13,629 bases of DNA, taken from the NCBI GenBank assembly GCA_030040475.1, contig JASHTQ010000448.1, forward strand, positions 1 to 13,629, in the 5' to 3' direction. How positions within the stretch are numbered: the stretch's first letter is position 1; every line of letters begins with the position of its first letter. Positions 1-9,123 of the stretch are shown here, one piece after another. The notes beneath the pieces were generated by a model. It ran no database searches. It was not told where the DNA came from and saw only the letters and a program-made list of their open reading frames with translations. Position numbers and translations under genes: made by a program. The DNA comes from Streptosporangiaceae bacterium. GTDB lineage: Bacteria; Actinomycetota; Actinomycetes; Streptosporangiales; Streptosporangiaceae.

Positions 1-162
1 TTTTATCCCGAACGTACGGTGCTGCCCGTTTTCCCCGCACCCTGGCTGTCGCGGGTGGTGCGAAATCATTATCGTGCTTACCGGGATGCGCTCCTGGGAA
101 CAAGTAATAGTGCATTCCGGGGGCTGGTCGGGTCGGCCAAAGACGGGCATCGGGGGATTTCG
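1..162. other. Upstream region of the GGDEF-EAL gene, no clear gene
   Basis: The frame of the downstream gene stays open to a GTG at 19, but this stretch is visibly richer in A and T than the gene and encodes no recognisable domain, so I treat it as leader or promoter DNA. AT-rich spots occur at 63-72 and 105-110. No -35/-10 pair with acceptable spacing stands out. The real 5' boundary of whatever precedes it lies outside the window. Confidence 0.4.
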
Positions 163-3100
163 GTGAAAATGCGACGGTATGTGCTGGGCGGCTATGCCGT
201 CTGGTGGGCGTTGCTCGTCGGGGCGTATTACTGGCTGCCCGGCCTGCGCGTTGAGGCGTGGGGGCTGATCGGCCTGTGCGGGGTGGGCGGCATCGTGGCG
301 GGCGTGGTCCTCAACCGCCCGTCGCGCACGCTGCCCTGGCTGCTGCTGGCCGCCGCGCAGGCGAGCTTCCTGGCCGGCCAGATGAGCTTCCTCGTCGCGC
401 AGCTGATGAATACCCCGCTCCCGTTCCCCTCCTACGCCGACGTCCTGTACCTGGCGACCTACCCGCTGTACGCGGCCGCGCTGCTGATCTTCATCTGGTG
501 GCGGACGCCGGACAGGGACCGGCGCAGCGTGATCGACGCGCTGACGCTGACCGTGGGGCTGGCCCTGCTGTCGTGGATCTACCTGGTCTCCCCGTACGTG
601 CACGCCGCCGGGCTGTCCGGGCTGCAAAAGAGCGTCGCGATCGCCTACCCGCTCGGCGACGTGCTCGTGCTCGCCATGCTGACCCGGCTGCTCGCGCCCG
701 GGGTGGGGCGGTGCCGGGCCGTCCAGATCCTGACCGTGAGCGCGGTCGCCGTGCTCGCCTCCGACACGGCGTACGGCCTGATCGAGCTGCACGGGATCTT
801 CCGCAACGGCACGGTCGTCGACCTCGGCTGGGCCGTCTTCTACGGCGGCTGGGGCGCCGCGGCGCTGCATCCGACGATGACCGAGGTCACCCGGCCGGTC
901 ACCCGGCTGCGCGCCGAGGTAACGCGGGTCAGGCTGGTCGTGCTCATGCTCGCCTCGCTGATCGCCCCGGTCGTGCTGTTCGCCCAGTCGTTCCGGTTCC
1001 GCGGCGCCAACCTCGGCGTGATCGCGGTGTTCTCCGCGACCCTCTACCTGCTCGTGCTGTCCCGGCTGTCGGACGTGGCCGCCGCGCACCGGCGCGCGGC
1101 CGGCCGGGAGCGGGTGGTCCGCCAGGCCGGGGTGTCCATGGTGGCGGCGGCCAGCGTGGACGAGGTCGCGGCCGCGGTCAAGTCCGCGACCGACGCCCTG
1201 CTCGGCCCGGTGCCGCGGGCCGAGGTGCTGCTCGCGGTGCGGGCCGACGGCACGTTCCGCGTGGTGACCGGGGCGTCGGCCGACCCGGTGCTGACGAGCC
1301 GGCTCGCGGAGGTCGCCGCGACCTGGGTGCCTGGCATGACCGCCGCCGCGCCGCTCCTGCTGCCGGTCGCCAGCCTGCCCGAGGAGGCAAGGACGCTGGT
1401 GGCCGGCCGCGACTGGATGCTGCTGTGCCCGCTCCTGCTCACCGACCGGCCGTCCGGCGACCCGCTCATCGGGGTGCTCGCGATCTTCGACGGGCAGCGC
1501 ACGCTCGCCGACCTGTTCGCGACGCTGGAGATCCTCGCTTACCAGGTGGCCCTCGCGGTGGAGCGGATCTTGCTGCGGGACGAGGTGATCCGCCGGGGGA
1601 GCGAGGCGTACTTCCGGACGCTGGTCCAGGACACCTCGGACGCCATCTTGATCATCGGCGAGGAGGGGAAGGTCAGCTACGCGTCGCCGTCGGCCGCGGG
1701 CATCTTCGGCGACGTCACCGTCGAGGGCGCGTATCCGTGGGATCTCGTCGCGGGCGGGCGGCACGACGACCTCCCCCGCATCCTGCTGCAGCTGGGGGTC
1801 GGCGCGGGCGTCGGCTCCCGGTACGTCGACCGCCAGATCGTCCGCCGCGACGGCGTGACCGTCCGGGTCGAGGTGCGGTGCAGCGACCTGCGCGACGACC
1901 CGACCGTCGGCGGGCTCGTCTTCACCCTGCGGGACGTGACCGAACAGCGCAAGCTCGAGGACGAGCTCAAGCACCAGGCCTTCCACGACGCGCTGACCGG
2001 CCTGCCCAACCGGCTGCTGTTCCAGGACCGGATCTCCCAGCAGCTCGCCGCGGCCAGGCGGGACGGCACGACGGCCGGCGTGCTGTTCGTCGACCTGGAC
2101 GACTTCAAGGTCGTGAACGACACGATGGGCCACGGCGTGGGCGACGAGCTGCTTGTGGCCACCGCGCAGCGGCTGTCCGGCCTGATCCGCGACGTGGACA
2201 CCGCGGCGCGGCTGGGGGGCGATGAGTTCGCGCTGCTGATCGGCAACGTCGCGGGCCCGGCCGTGGTCGAGGCGGCCGCCGACCGGATCGTCAAGGCGTT
2301 CAGCGAGCCGTTCGCGCTCGCCCCGGACGCCGTGCTCACCACGGTCACCGTCGGCGTCGCCACCTCCCAGGACAGCGCGGACACCGACGAGCTGCTCAGG
2401 CACGCCGACCTCGCGCTGTACGCGGCGAAGGCGGCGGGCAAGCGGCAGTGGCGCCGCTACCAGCCCGTGCTGAGCGTCGGCCTGGTCAAGCGGCGCGAGC
2501 TGCAGTCCGCGCTCGCCGACGCCGTGGCGACGTCCGCGTTCACCCTGTCCTACCAGCCGATCGTCGCGCTCACCACCGGCGAGCTCGCCGGGTTCGAGGC
2601 GCTGGTCAGGTGGCCGCATCCGCAGTGGGGGATGATGCAGCCGGACCAGTTCATCGCGCTTGCCGAGGAGACCGGCCAGATCGTTCCGCTCGGCTCGTGG
2701 GTGCTGGCCGGCGCCGCGGCCGACATCGCGCGCTGGCGCCGCGACCTGCGCCTGGACGTGTCGTCCGGGCCAGCCGTTTCCGCTCCCCGCGGGCTGTACG
2801 TCAGCGTGAACGTGTCGGCCAGGCAGGTCATCGCGCCCGGCTTCGTGGACGGCCTGCGCCGGATCCTTGACAGTTCGGGCCTGGAGCCCCGCGCGCTCAT
2901 GCTCGAGCTGACCGAGAGCGTGCTGCTGCGCAAGGACGAGCGGGTGCAGGCCGACCTGGCGCAGCTGAAGGCCATCGGCGTCCGGCTCGCGATCGACGAC
3001 TTCGGCACCGGGTACTCCTCCCTCAGCTACCTGCGCGAGCTGCCGATCGACGTGCTGAAGATGGACAAGTCGTTCGTCGACGACATCGCGATCTCCGCGC

Positions 3101-3375
3101 AGCGCCTGGCGCTGGCCGAGGGCATCGTCCAGATCGCGCGCACGCTCCACCTCGAGGTCGTCGCCGAGGGCATCGAAAGCGAGCTGCAGCGTGACCTGCT
3201 GACCTCGATGGGCTGCCAGTTCGGCCAGGGCTACCTGCTGGCGATGCCGATGGACGCCCACCGCGCCGAGATCCTGGCCCGGATCGGCCCCCGCACCTTC
3301 CCCAGCCTCCCCCGCCAGGCCCCCGAGCCAGGCCCCGCCACCCCAGCCCTGCCCGACGCCGGAATACCCCGTTGA
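163..3375 (+). CDS. Membrane-bound GAF-PAS-GGDEF-EAL cyclic-di-GMP cyclase/phosphodiesterase
   Basis: Predicted bifunctional c-di-GMP enzyme of 1070 residues at the inner membrane. I start it at GTG 163 because GGGGGA (152-157) sits 5 nt upstream; a GTG at 19 would add 48 low-complexity residues, and ATG 169 is another option. About ten hydrophobic helices fill residues 5-305 and include a PSYADVLYLATYPLYAA segment of a type seen before actinobacterial GGDEF-EAL modules. A GAF-like region (about 316-476) and a PAS domain (about 477-600) follow. The GGDEF motif (685-689) is intact, as is the allosteric I-site RDVD (676-679), five residues before it. The EAL half also looks active: EALVRW from 812, NVSARQ, LELTES, DDFGTGYSS from 945, and the distal E and Q residues of VAEGIE and GCQFGQGY. 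It stands alone, convergent with the sigma operon. Both activities are inferred from motifs; the net direction cannot be told. Confidence 0.93.
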   Translation: MKMRRYVLGGYAVWWALLVGAYYWLPGLRVEAWGLIGLCGVGGIVAGVVLNRPSRTLPWLLLAAAQASFLAGQMSFLVAQLMNTPLPFPSYADVLYLATYPLYAAALLIFIWWRTPDRDRRSVIDALTLTVGLALLSWIYLVSPYVHAAGLSGLQKSVAIAYPLGDVLVLAMLTRLLAPGVGRCRAVQILTVSAVAVLASDTAYGLIELHGIFRNGTVVDLGWAVFYGGWGAAALHPTMTEVTRPVTRLRAEVTRVRLVVLMLASLIAPVVLFAQSFRFRGANLGVIAVFSATLYLLVLSRLSDVAAAHRRAAGRERVVRQAGVSMVAAASVDEVAAAVKSATDALLGPVPRAEVLLAVRADGTFRVVTGASADPVLTSRLAEVAATWVPGMTAAAPLLLPVASLPEEARTLVAGRDWMLLCPLLLTDRPSGDPLIGVLAIFDGQRTLADLFATLEILAYQVALAVERILLRDEVIRRGSEAYFRTLVQDTSDAILIIGEEGKVSYASPSAAGIFGDVTVEGAYPWDLVAGGRHDDLPRILLQLGVGAGVGSRYVDRQIVRRDGVTVRVEVRCSDLRDDPTVGGLVFTLRDVTEQRKLEDELKHQAFHDALTGLPNRLLFQDRISQQLAAARRDGTTAGVLFVDLDDFKVVNDTMGHGVGDELLVATAQRLSGLIRDVDTAARLGGDEFALLIGNVAGPAVVEAAADRIVKAFSEPFALAPDAVLTTVTVGVATSQDSADTDELLRHADLALYAAKAAGKRQWRRYQPVLSVGLVKRRELQSALADAVATSAFTLSYQPIVALTTGELAGFEALVRWPHPQWGMMQPDQFIALAEETGQIVPLGSWVLAGAAADIARWRRDLRLDVSSGPAVSAPRGLYVSVNVSARQVIAPGFVDGLRRILDSSGLEPRALMLELTESVLLRKDERVQADLAQLKAIGVRLAIDDFGTGYSSLSYLRELPIDVLKMDKSFVDDIAISAQRLALAEGIVQIARTLHLEVVAEGIESELQRDLLTSMGCQFGQGYLLAMPMDAHRAEILARIGPRTFPSLPRQAPEPGPATPALPDAGIPR

Positions 3376-3493
3376 CCCGCCCCCAGCCCCACAGCAACCC
3401 CAACAACCCCCTTGCCCCCACTGGTAACAAGAAATTCGGCTTCGAAGTCCCCGCCATGCACATAGAGCTACCTGGCTGCGACTTCCACGCCGC
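3376..3493. other. Intergenic stretch between convergent genes
   Basis: This is C-rich, low-complexity sequence just after the GGDEF-EAL stop codon, with an 8-bp palindrome CTTCGAAG near 3441-3448. There is no T-tract hairpin for the plus-strand gene. The GC stem at 3503-3533 could serve both strands, but only the minus strand has the T run. Confidence 0.4.
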
Positions 3494-3533
3494 AAAAACC
3501 ACGCCCGGGTAACCGCGAGCGCGTGAGCCGGGC
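3494..3533 (-). terminator. Intrinsic terminator of the sigma factor operon
   Basis: Read on the minus strand, GCCCGG (3533-3528) pairs with CCGGGC (3508-3503) around a 19-nt loop that can itself pair CGC with GCG. Four bases later comes a run of five T (3498-3494). The stem begins 36 bp past the stop codon of the small acidic protein gene, as expected for the end of that transcript. Confidence 0.6.
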
Positions 3534-3569
3534 TCCATCCCCGGGTGCCCGCGGCCGCCTGCCGCGAGA

Positions 3570-3809
3570 TCAGGACTGCCGCGAATCCTGGGGCGACTCG
3601 TCGTTCTGCGGAGGCAGATCCTGGGCGGGCATCTCGAGCCGGGGGGGCGCGCCGATGATCTGGGCGAGGCCGTCTTCGAGGTCGAGACCTTCGCGGATCG
3701 CCGCGAGCAGGCCGGCGTTGGCGTCGGTGAACACGGCGTCCAGCAGCGCATCGCTTCCGTTCCTGGCGGCAGCGTCCGTGCCGATTGCGTTTTCGTTCAT
3801 GGGGTTCAC
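3570..3809 (-). CDS. Small acidic protein encoded with the sigma factor, function unknown
   Basis: 79 residues, start GTG at 3809, sharing a GTGA overlap with the sigma factor stop codon (TGA 3808-3806). AAGGAG lies 7 nt upstream of this GTG; the in-frame ATG at 3800 is an alternative. The protein is acidic, with no cysteine, no membrane segment and no HxxxCxxC zinc motif, so it is not a classic ZAS anti-sigma factor. The middle (SDALLDAVFTDANAGLL... to AQIIG) looks like two amphipathic helices, and the C-terminus is a polar tail rich in P, Q, D and S. Tight coupling to the sigma gene suggests a related job, for instance as a small antagonist, a partner or a target peptide, but this is inference only. 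I do not recognise the family. Confidence 0.7.
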   Translation of the reverse strand: MNPMNENAIGTDAAARNGSDALLDAVFTDANAGLLAAIREGLDLEDGLAQIIGAPPRLEMPAQDLPPQNDESPQDSRQS

Positions 3810-4465
3810 TCTCCCGCTCCTTGTGCGGGAGGCTCGCGCCTACGCCACGGGTCGGCGTCGGCGTCAAGCAGCTTCTTGAGCGCGGCGCGAGCACGCTCCA
3901 GGTTCTTCCGCACGGCCGCCTGCTGCATTCCCAGGATCTCTGCGATGTCTCGGGTCTCGAACTGGTCGTAGTGCAGTGCCAGCACGGCTCTTTGGGCCGT
4001 CGGCAGCAGGTTCAGCATGTCCAGGACGTGCTGTTCCTCCTGGCGGAGGTCGAAAGGATCCGACGCGCTCAGCGTGCCCGGCCTGTCCCGAGTCGTCTGC
4101 GGAGGCGATGTCGGGTCCACGGGCTGGCGCAGGAAGATGCGGAACGCTACCGTCCGGAGCCATTGCCTCGGCTTGCGTACGGTCGGCCACTGCCTGAACA
4201 GCTCGATGAAGGCTTCCTGCGCGGCGTCGGCGGCGTCGTGCCGGTTTGCCCCGCACTGGATGAGGAAGCGGACCAGCGCGGGCATTTCCGCGTGGTAACA
4301 GGTGCCGAACTCCGGCTCGACTGCGGGCAGGACCCGTGGTTCGGCGGGCAGCGGCCAGGCAAAGTCGATAGCGGTAGGCCCGTCGACCGCCTCCCAGTCC
4401 TCTTCGCGGACGAGGACTATCACCAGCCTCGAATACTCGGTTGGAGCTTCGTTCCAGCCGGACAT
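3806..4465 (-). CDS. Sigma-70 family RNA polymerase sigma factor (ECF-like)
   Basis: 219 residues, ATG at 4465 with GGAGG 6 nt upstream. Region 2 spans about 57-113 (DAADAAQEAFIELF, then a KPRQWLRTVAFRIF helix). Region 4 spans about 143-200, with LLPTAQRAVLALHY and the helix-turn-helix ETRDIAEILGMQQAAVRKNLERARAAL split across 170-196. There is no region 1.1 or region 3, so it is ECF-like: it should direct polymerase to a small regulon. Unusual is the roughly 55-residue N-terminal extension (VIVLVREEDWEAVDGPTAID...) ahead of region 2, longer than in most ECF factors and without a domain I can name. No anti-sigma membrane protein lies beside it; its only operon partner is the small acidic protein. 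The ECF subgroup cannot be assigned by eye. Confidence 0.88.
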   Translation of the reverse strand: MSGWNEAPTEYSRLVIVLVREEDWEAVDGPTAIDFAWPLPAEPRVLPAVEPEFGTCYHAEMPALVRFLIQCGANRHDAADAAQEAFIELFRQWPTVRKPRQWLRTVAFRIFLRQPVDPTSPPQTTRDRPGTLSASDPFDLRQEEQHVLDMLNLLPTAQRAVLALHYDQFETRDIAEILGMQQAAVRKNLERARAALKKLLDADADPWRRREPPAQGAGE

Positions 4466-4538
4466 CGTCCACCTCCAGGTCCTCGCACACGCCCCGCGCG
4501 GCGGCTCTCACCACTTAGTGTCGAGGACGCTTCCAGGT

Positions 4539-4566
4539 GTGACATCCGTCGTGTTGCCGCGTTTCC
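4539..4566 (-). promoter_or_regulatory. Possible ECF-type promoter upstream of the sigma gene
   Basis: On the minus strand GGAAAC (4566-4561) resembles the GGAAC -35 box of ECF promoters and is followed after 16 nt by TGTCAC (4544-4539). It lies in the 113-bp gap between the esterase stop codon and the sigma start, where autoregulation would place a promoter. The -10 box of such promoters is variable, so this is only a candidate. Confidence 0.22.
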
Positions 4567-4578
4567 CCGGCGCCGCAG

Positions 4579-6171
<1,593 letters not shown>

Positions 6172-6227
6172 CCAAGTCTCCCTTTGACGGCAGATGTCGG
6201 CTGAGAGGACGAACCGGGAGTTCACCA

Positions 6228-6247
6228 AAAGTACGACTCGGTACTTT
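6228..6247. promoter_or_regulatory. Inverted repeat, likely TetR-family operator
   Basis: Perfect 7-bp arms AAAGTAC (6228-6234) and GTACTTT (6241-6247) flank GACTCG. The 20-bp site lies 21 bp before the tetR start and 56 bp before the esterase start, in the only gap between these divergent genes. Size, symmetry and place fit a dimeric TetR-family repressor controlling both directions. The AT-rich arms probably overlap promoter elements. Binding is inferred. Confidence 0.62.
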
Positions 6248-6267
6248 AGGACTACGGGAGCTACTGT

Positions 6268-6972
6268 ATGCCCGTGACCGACACCGGGCAAGGGGGAACC
6301 CTCGCCGCCACGCACGAGGGCAAGCCGGGCCTTCCCCGCGGCCGGAGCCGCCTGCCGCTGCCGGACGTGCGGGCCTCGCAGCGCGAGCGGCTGCTGCGCT
6401 CGGTGATCGCCGCGGTATCGGAATCCGGCTACCTGGCGGTGACGGTCGCCGACATCGTCCGGCGGGCCAGGGTGTCCAGGGCCGCCTTCTACGCCCACTT
6501 CGCGGACAAGGAGGACTGCTTCCTCGCCGCCACCGCCGAGGGCAGGGAACTCATGATCGCCCAGGTGGTGTCCGCGACCCGGGCCCTGCCGGCCGGCTCG
6601 CGGGCCGAGGAGATACTCCGCGCCGCGTGCCGGGCCTACCTCGCATTCCTGGCCGGAGAGCCTGCCTTCGCGGCCGTCTTCTACGTCCACATGCCCACCG
6701 CGGGCCCGCGCGCGCTGGCCCGCCTGGACGCCGCGGCCGCCGTGTTCGCCGAGCTGAACGCAAGCTGGCACCGGCGCGCGCGACAGCGTCACCCGGACTG
6801 GCCGTCCGTCCCCCCCGAGGCCTACCTGGCCCTGGCCGGAGCCACCGACGAACTGGTCCGCTCCACGGTGCGGGCCGGCCGGCCAGGCAGGCTCCCCGAG
6901 CTCGAGGACACGCTCGTCTCGCTCCACCTGGCCGTCCTGGCGGCCCGCCGCTGGCCTGGAGGAACTTCATGA
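6268..6972 (+). CDS. TetR/AcrR family transcriptional regulator
   Basis: 234 residues, ATG 6268 with GGGAG 7 nt upstream. After a basic, flexible N-terminus of about 35 residues comes the TetR helix-turn-helix: SQRERLLRSVIAAVSESGYL, then VTVADIVRRARVSRAAFYAHF, then ADKEDCFLAA (about 37-88), an excellent match to the family pattern. The C-terminal ligand domain (about 95-225) is helical and varied, as usual, so the ligand is not predictable. It is divergent from the carboxylesterase with an inverted repeat between them, and its stop overlaps the start of the acetyltransferase gene (ATGA at 6969-6972). The likely role is repression of itself, the acetyltransferase and the esterase. The family is certain; the targets are inferred. 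Confidence 0.93.
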   Translation: MPVTDTGQGGTLAATHEGKPGLPRGRSRLPLPDVRASQRERLLRSVIAAVSESGYLAVTVADIVRRARVSRAAFYAHFADKEDCFLAATAEGRELMIAQVVSATRALPAGSRAEEILRAACRAYLAFLAGEPAFAAVFYVHMPTAGPRALARLDAAAAVFAELNASWHRRARQRHPDWPSVPPEAYLALAGATDELVRSTVRAGRPGRLPELEDTLVSLHLAVLAARRWPGGTS

Positions 6973-7628
6973 CGCCTTCGTACCCGCCGCTCAGGCTTGA
7001 GGTGCGGACGCCCCGGCTGGTGCTGGCCGGGGCGACGGATGACCTGCTTGAGCGGCTGCTCCCGGTGGTCAGGGCCGGTGTCGTCGGGGCCGGGCCGCTG
7101 CCGTTCGACGACCCGATGTCGCTGTACGCGGACGGTCCCGAGCGGGAGTGGCGGTGGCTGCGCGGGATCTGGGCGGGGCGGGCGCGGGTGGACAGGGACC
7201 GGTGGCGCCTGTACTTCGTGGTGCTCGTCGACGGCGAGCCGGCCGGCATGCAGGACCTCGTCGGCGTGCGGTTCGCCGAGCTGGGCACGGTCAGCACCTT
7301 CTCCTGGCTTGGGCCGGGATACCGCGGCCGCGGCATCGGCACCGAGATGCGCGCGGCGATCTTGCATCTGGCGTTCGCCGGGCTGGCCGCGCGCGAGGCG
7401 ACCAGCGACGCGTTCGCGGACAATCCCGCGTCCAACCGCGTGTCCGCGGCGCTCGGCTACGAACCGAACGGCACCGACTGGGCTACCCGCCGCGGCGAAG
7501 CCGCCCTGCTCACACGCTGGAAACTGACCCGTGACCGCTGGCACAAGCTCCGGCGCGCCGACATCGAGCTCGCCGGAGTCGAAGACTGCCTGCCGGTCCT
7601 CGGCCTGCGGCCGCCGGGAGCCGCCTGA
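6969..7628 (+). CDS. GNAT family N-acetyltransferase
   Basis: 219 residues, ATG 6969 overlapping the tetR stop codon, with GGAGGA 5 nt upstream; this is classic translational coupling. It transfers an acetyl group from acetyl-CoA to an amine. The acetyl-CoA pyrophosphate loop is visible as RGRGIG (119-124) in SWLGPGYRGRGIGTEMR, preceded by beta strands YFVVLVDGEPAGMQDLVG. The downstream EATSDAFADNPASNRVSAALGYEPNG matches motif B of the RimJ/RimL-like branch (COG1670 type), where N-x-x-S-x-R-V-x-x-x-L-G-Y is typical. The substrate is unknown; these enzymes modify ribosomal protein termini, drugs or small amines. Co-expression with the TetR protein would fit a detoxification or resistance role, but that is inference. 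Confidence 0.9.
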   Translation: MTPSYPPLRLEVRTPRLVLAGATDDLLERLLPVVRAGVVGAGPLPFDDPMSLYADGPEREWRWLRGIWAGRARVDRDRWRLYFVVLVDGEPAGMQDLVGVRFAELGTVSTFSWLGPGYRGRGIGTEMRAAILHLAFAGLAAREATSDAFADNPASNRVSAALGYEPNGTDWATRRGEAALLTRWKLTRDRWHKLRRADIELAGVEDCLPVLGLRPPGAA

Positions 7629-7665
7629 ACTGGCATCATGACCTGCCGCGGGCCAGACTGTCTGC

Positions 7666-9078
7666 ATGGACCCACGGCTGACCGAGCTGCGTTCCATCGA
7701 CCTGTTCGACGGGCTGACCGAGCAGCATCTGTCCGAACTGGCGGCGGGCAGCGCCGAGGTTCATTTCCGGCCGGGACTGGAGCTGTTCGGCGAGGGCGAG
7801 CACGCCGACTTCTGGTGGGTGCTCCTGGACGGGGCGATCGACCTGGTCCGCCGCATCGGCGCCGAGGAGACCGTGGTCGCGCGGATGGACCTGCCCGGCC
7901 GCTGGGCGGGCGGCTTCCGCGCCTGGGACGAGCAGGGCGTCTACCTTGCCACCGGCCGCGCCGCGACCGACGGGCGGGTGCTGCGGATTCCGGCCGAGGT
8001 CCTGCGAGAGCGGATGGAGTCCTGGTTCCCGCTCGCCGGGCACCTGATCGAGGGGCTCTACCGCACCGCGCGGTCGGTGGAGGCGACGGCGCGGCAGCGC
8101 CAGTCCGTCGTCGCCCTCGGCACCCTCGCGGCCGGCCTCGCCCACGAGCTCAACAACCCGGCGGCGGCCGCCGTCCGCGCGGTCGACGACCTGGCGGCCT
8201 CGTCCCAGGCGTTGCTGGCATCCCTGAGCCAGCTCGCCGCGCACCAGGTCACCGCCGCGCAGCTCACCGAACTCGACGCGCTGCGCCGGGAGGTCGCTCC
8301 GCCGCCGACCGCGCCGGACGCGCTGGCGCTCGCCGACCTCGAGGACGACCTGGCGGCGTGGCTCACCCGCCACGGCGTCGGCCGCGAGTGGACGATCGCG
8401 CCGGCGCTCGCCGCCGCCGGGGTCGGTCGCGACTGGTGCGAGCGGGCGGCCGCGATCTTGCCGGGACCGGCGCTGGAGCCGGGCCTGGAGTGGCTGGCGA
8501 GCACCTTCTCCATCGCCGCGCTGCTGGCGGAGACGAAGGAGTCGACCCGGCGCATCTCGACGCTTGTCGCCGCGGTGAAGTCCTACTCGCAGATGGACCG
8601 CGCCTCGATGCAGCGAGCCGAGATCACGGACGGGCTCGAGAGCACCCTGGTGATGCTCGGCCACCGGCTGGGCGACGGCGTCACCGTGGTGCGCGACTAC
8701 GGCGCCGGCGTCCCGCCGGTCGAGGCCCACGCCGGCGAGCTCAACCAGGTATGGACCAACCTCATCGACAACGCCGTCGAGGCGATGGACGGCAAGGGCA
8801 CGCTTCGCCTGTCGACCCGCGCGGAAGGCGGCGACGTCGTCGTCGAGATCGCCGACACCGGCCGCGGCATGCCGGCGCACGTGGCCACGCGCGCCTTCGA
8901 GCCCTTCTTCACCACCAAGGAGACGGGCAAGGGCACCGGCCTGGGCCTGGACATCGCGCGGCGCGTCGTCGTCGAGCGCCACGGCGGCACGATCGTCATC
9001 GACTCGCGGCCAGGCCAGACCGTGCTGCGGGTCCGGATCCCGGTCCGGCCGCCCGGTTCGCCGCGGCGGGGCTCCTAG
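7666..9078 (+). CDS. Soluble histidine kinase with N-terminal cyclic-nucleotide-binding-like domain
   Basis: 470 residues without membrane segments, so a cytoplasmic sensor. Residues about 10-125 fold like a Crp-type cyclic nucleotide domain (LFDGLTEQHLSELAAGS, then LFGEGEHADFWWVLLDGAIDLV). The phosphate-binding cassette, usually GEx(A/S)L...R(A/S), is replaced by GGFRAW...YLATGRAA, so cAMP or cGMP binding is doubtful. The kinase core is complete: His160 in the H-box GLAHELNNPAAAAVRA, Asn369 in NLIDNAVEAM, the G1 box DTGRGMP from Asp397, FEPFFTTKETGKGTGLGL, and a final beta segment. The roughly 130 residues between H-box and ATPase are longer than usual. ATG 7666 starts 37 bp after the acetyltransferase gene and has no good Shine-Dalgarno, so it may be leaderless or depend on upstream translation. 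No response regulator is adjacent, making this an orphan kinase. Confidence 0.88.
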   Translation: MDPRLTELRSIDLFDGLTEQHLSELAAGSAEVHFRPGLELFGEGEHADFWWVLLDGAIDLVRRIGAEETVVARMDLPGRWAGGFRAWDEQGVYLATGRAATDGRVLRIPAEVLRERMESWFPLAGHLIEGLYRTARSVEATARQRQSVVALGTLAAGLAHELNNPAAAAVRAVDDLAASSQALLASLSQLAAHQVTAAQLTELDALRREVAPPPTAPDALALADLEDDLAAWLTRHGVGREWTIAPALAAAGVGRDWCERAAAILPGPALEPGLEWLASTFSIAALLAETKESTRRISTLVAAVKSYSQMDRASMQRAEITDGLESTLVMLGHRLGDGVTVVRDYGAGVPPVEAHAGELNQVWTNLIDNAVEAMDGKGTLRLSTRAEGGDVVVEIADTGRGMPAHVATRAFEPFFTTKETGKGTGLGLDIARRVVVERHGGTIVIDSRPGQTVLRVRIPVRPPGSPRRGS

Positions 9079-9082
9079 GGCG

Positions 9083-9106
9083 CCGGCCCGCCCGCCGGCC
9101 CGCCCG
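9083..9106. repeat. Two tandem copies of a 12-bp GC repeat
   Basis: CCGGCCCGCCCG occurs at 9083-9094 and again at 9095-9106, directly after the kinase stop codon and running into the terminator stem. It is probably a slippage product. Confidence 0.6.
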
Positions 9107-9123
9107 CCGCCCCGGCGGGCGGG
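9099..9123. terminator. Bidirectional GC-rich hairpin between convergent genes
   Basis: CCCGCCCGCCG (9099-9109) and CGGCGGGCGGG (9113-9123) form a perfect 11-bp stem with a CCC loop. The hairpin begins 20 bp after the histidine kinase stop codon and directly abuts the stop of the convergent P-loop kinase gene. There is no T-tract on either side, a common state for terminators in high-GC actinobacteria. Confidence 0.65.

Noticed and set aside
3864..4514. 216-codon minus-strand frame overlapping the sigma factor in another frame
   Set aside because: Shadow frame; the real sigma frame shows clear regions 2 and 4 and a strong ribosome site.
6172..6927. Upstream extension of the esterase reading frame to 782 residues
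   Set aside because: This part is antisense to tetR and encodes no domain, while ATG 6171 has a strong ribosome site and a signal peptide directly after it.
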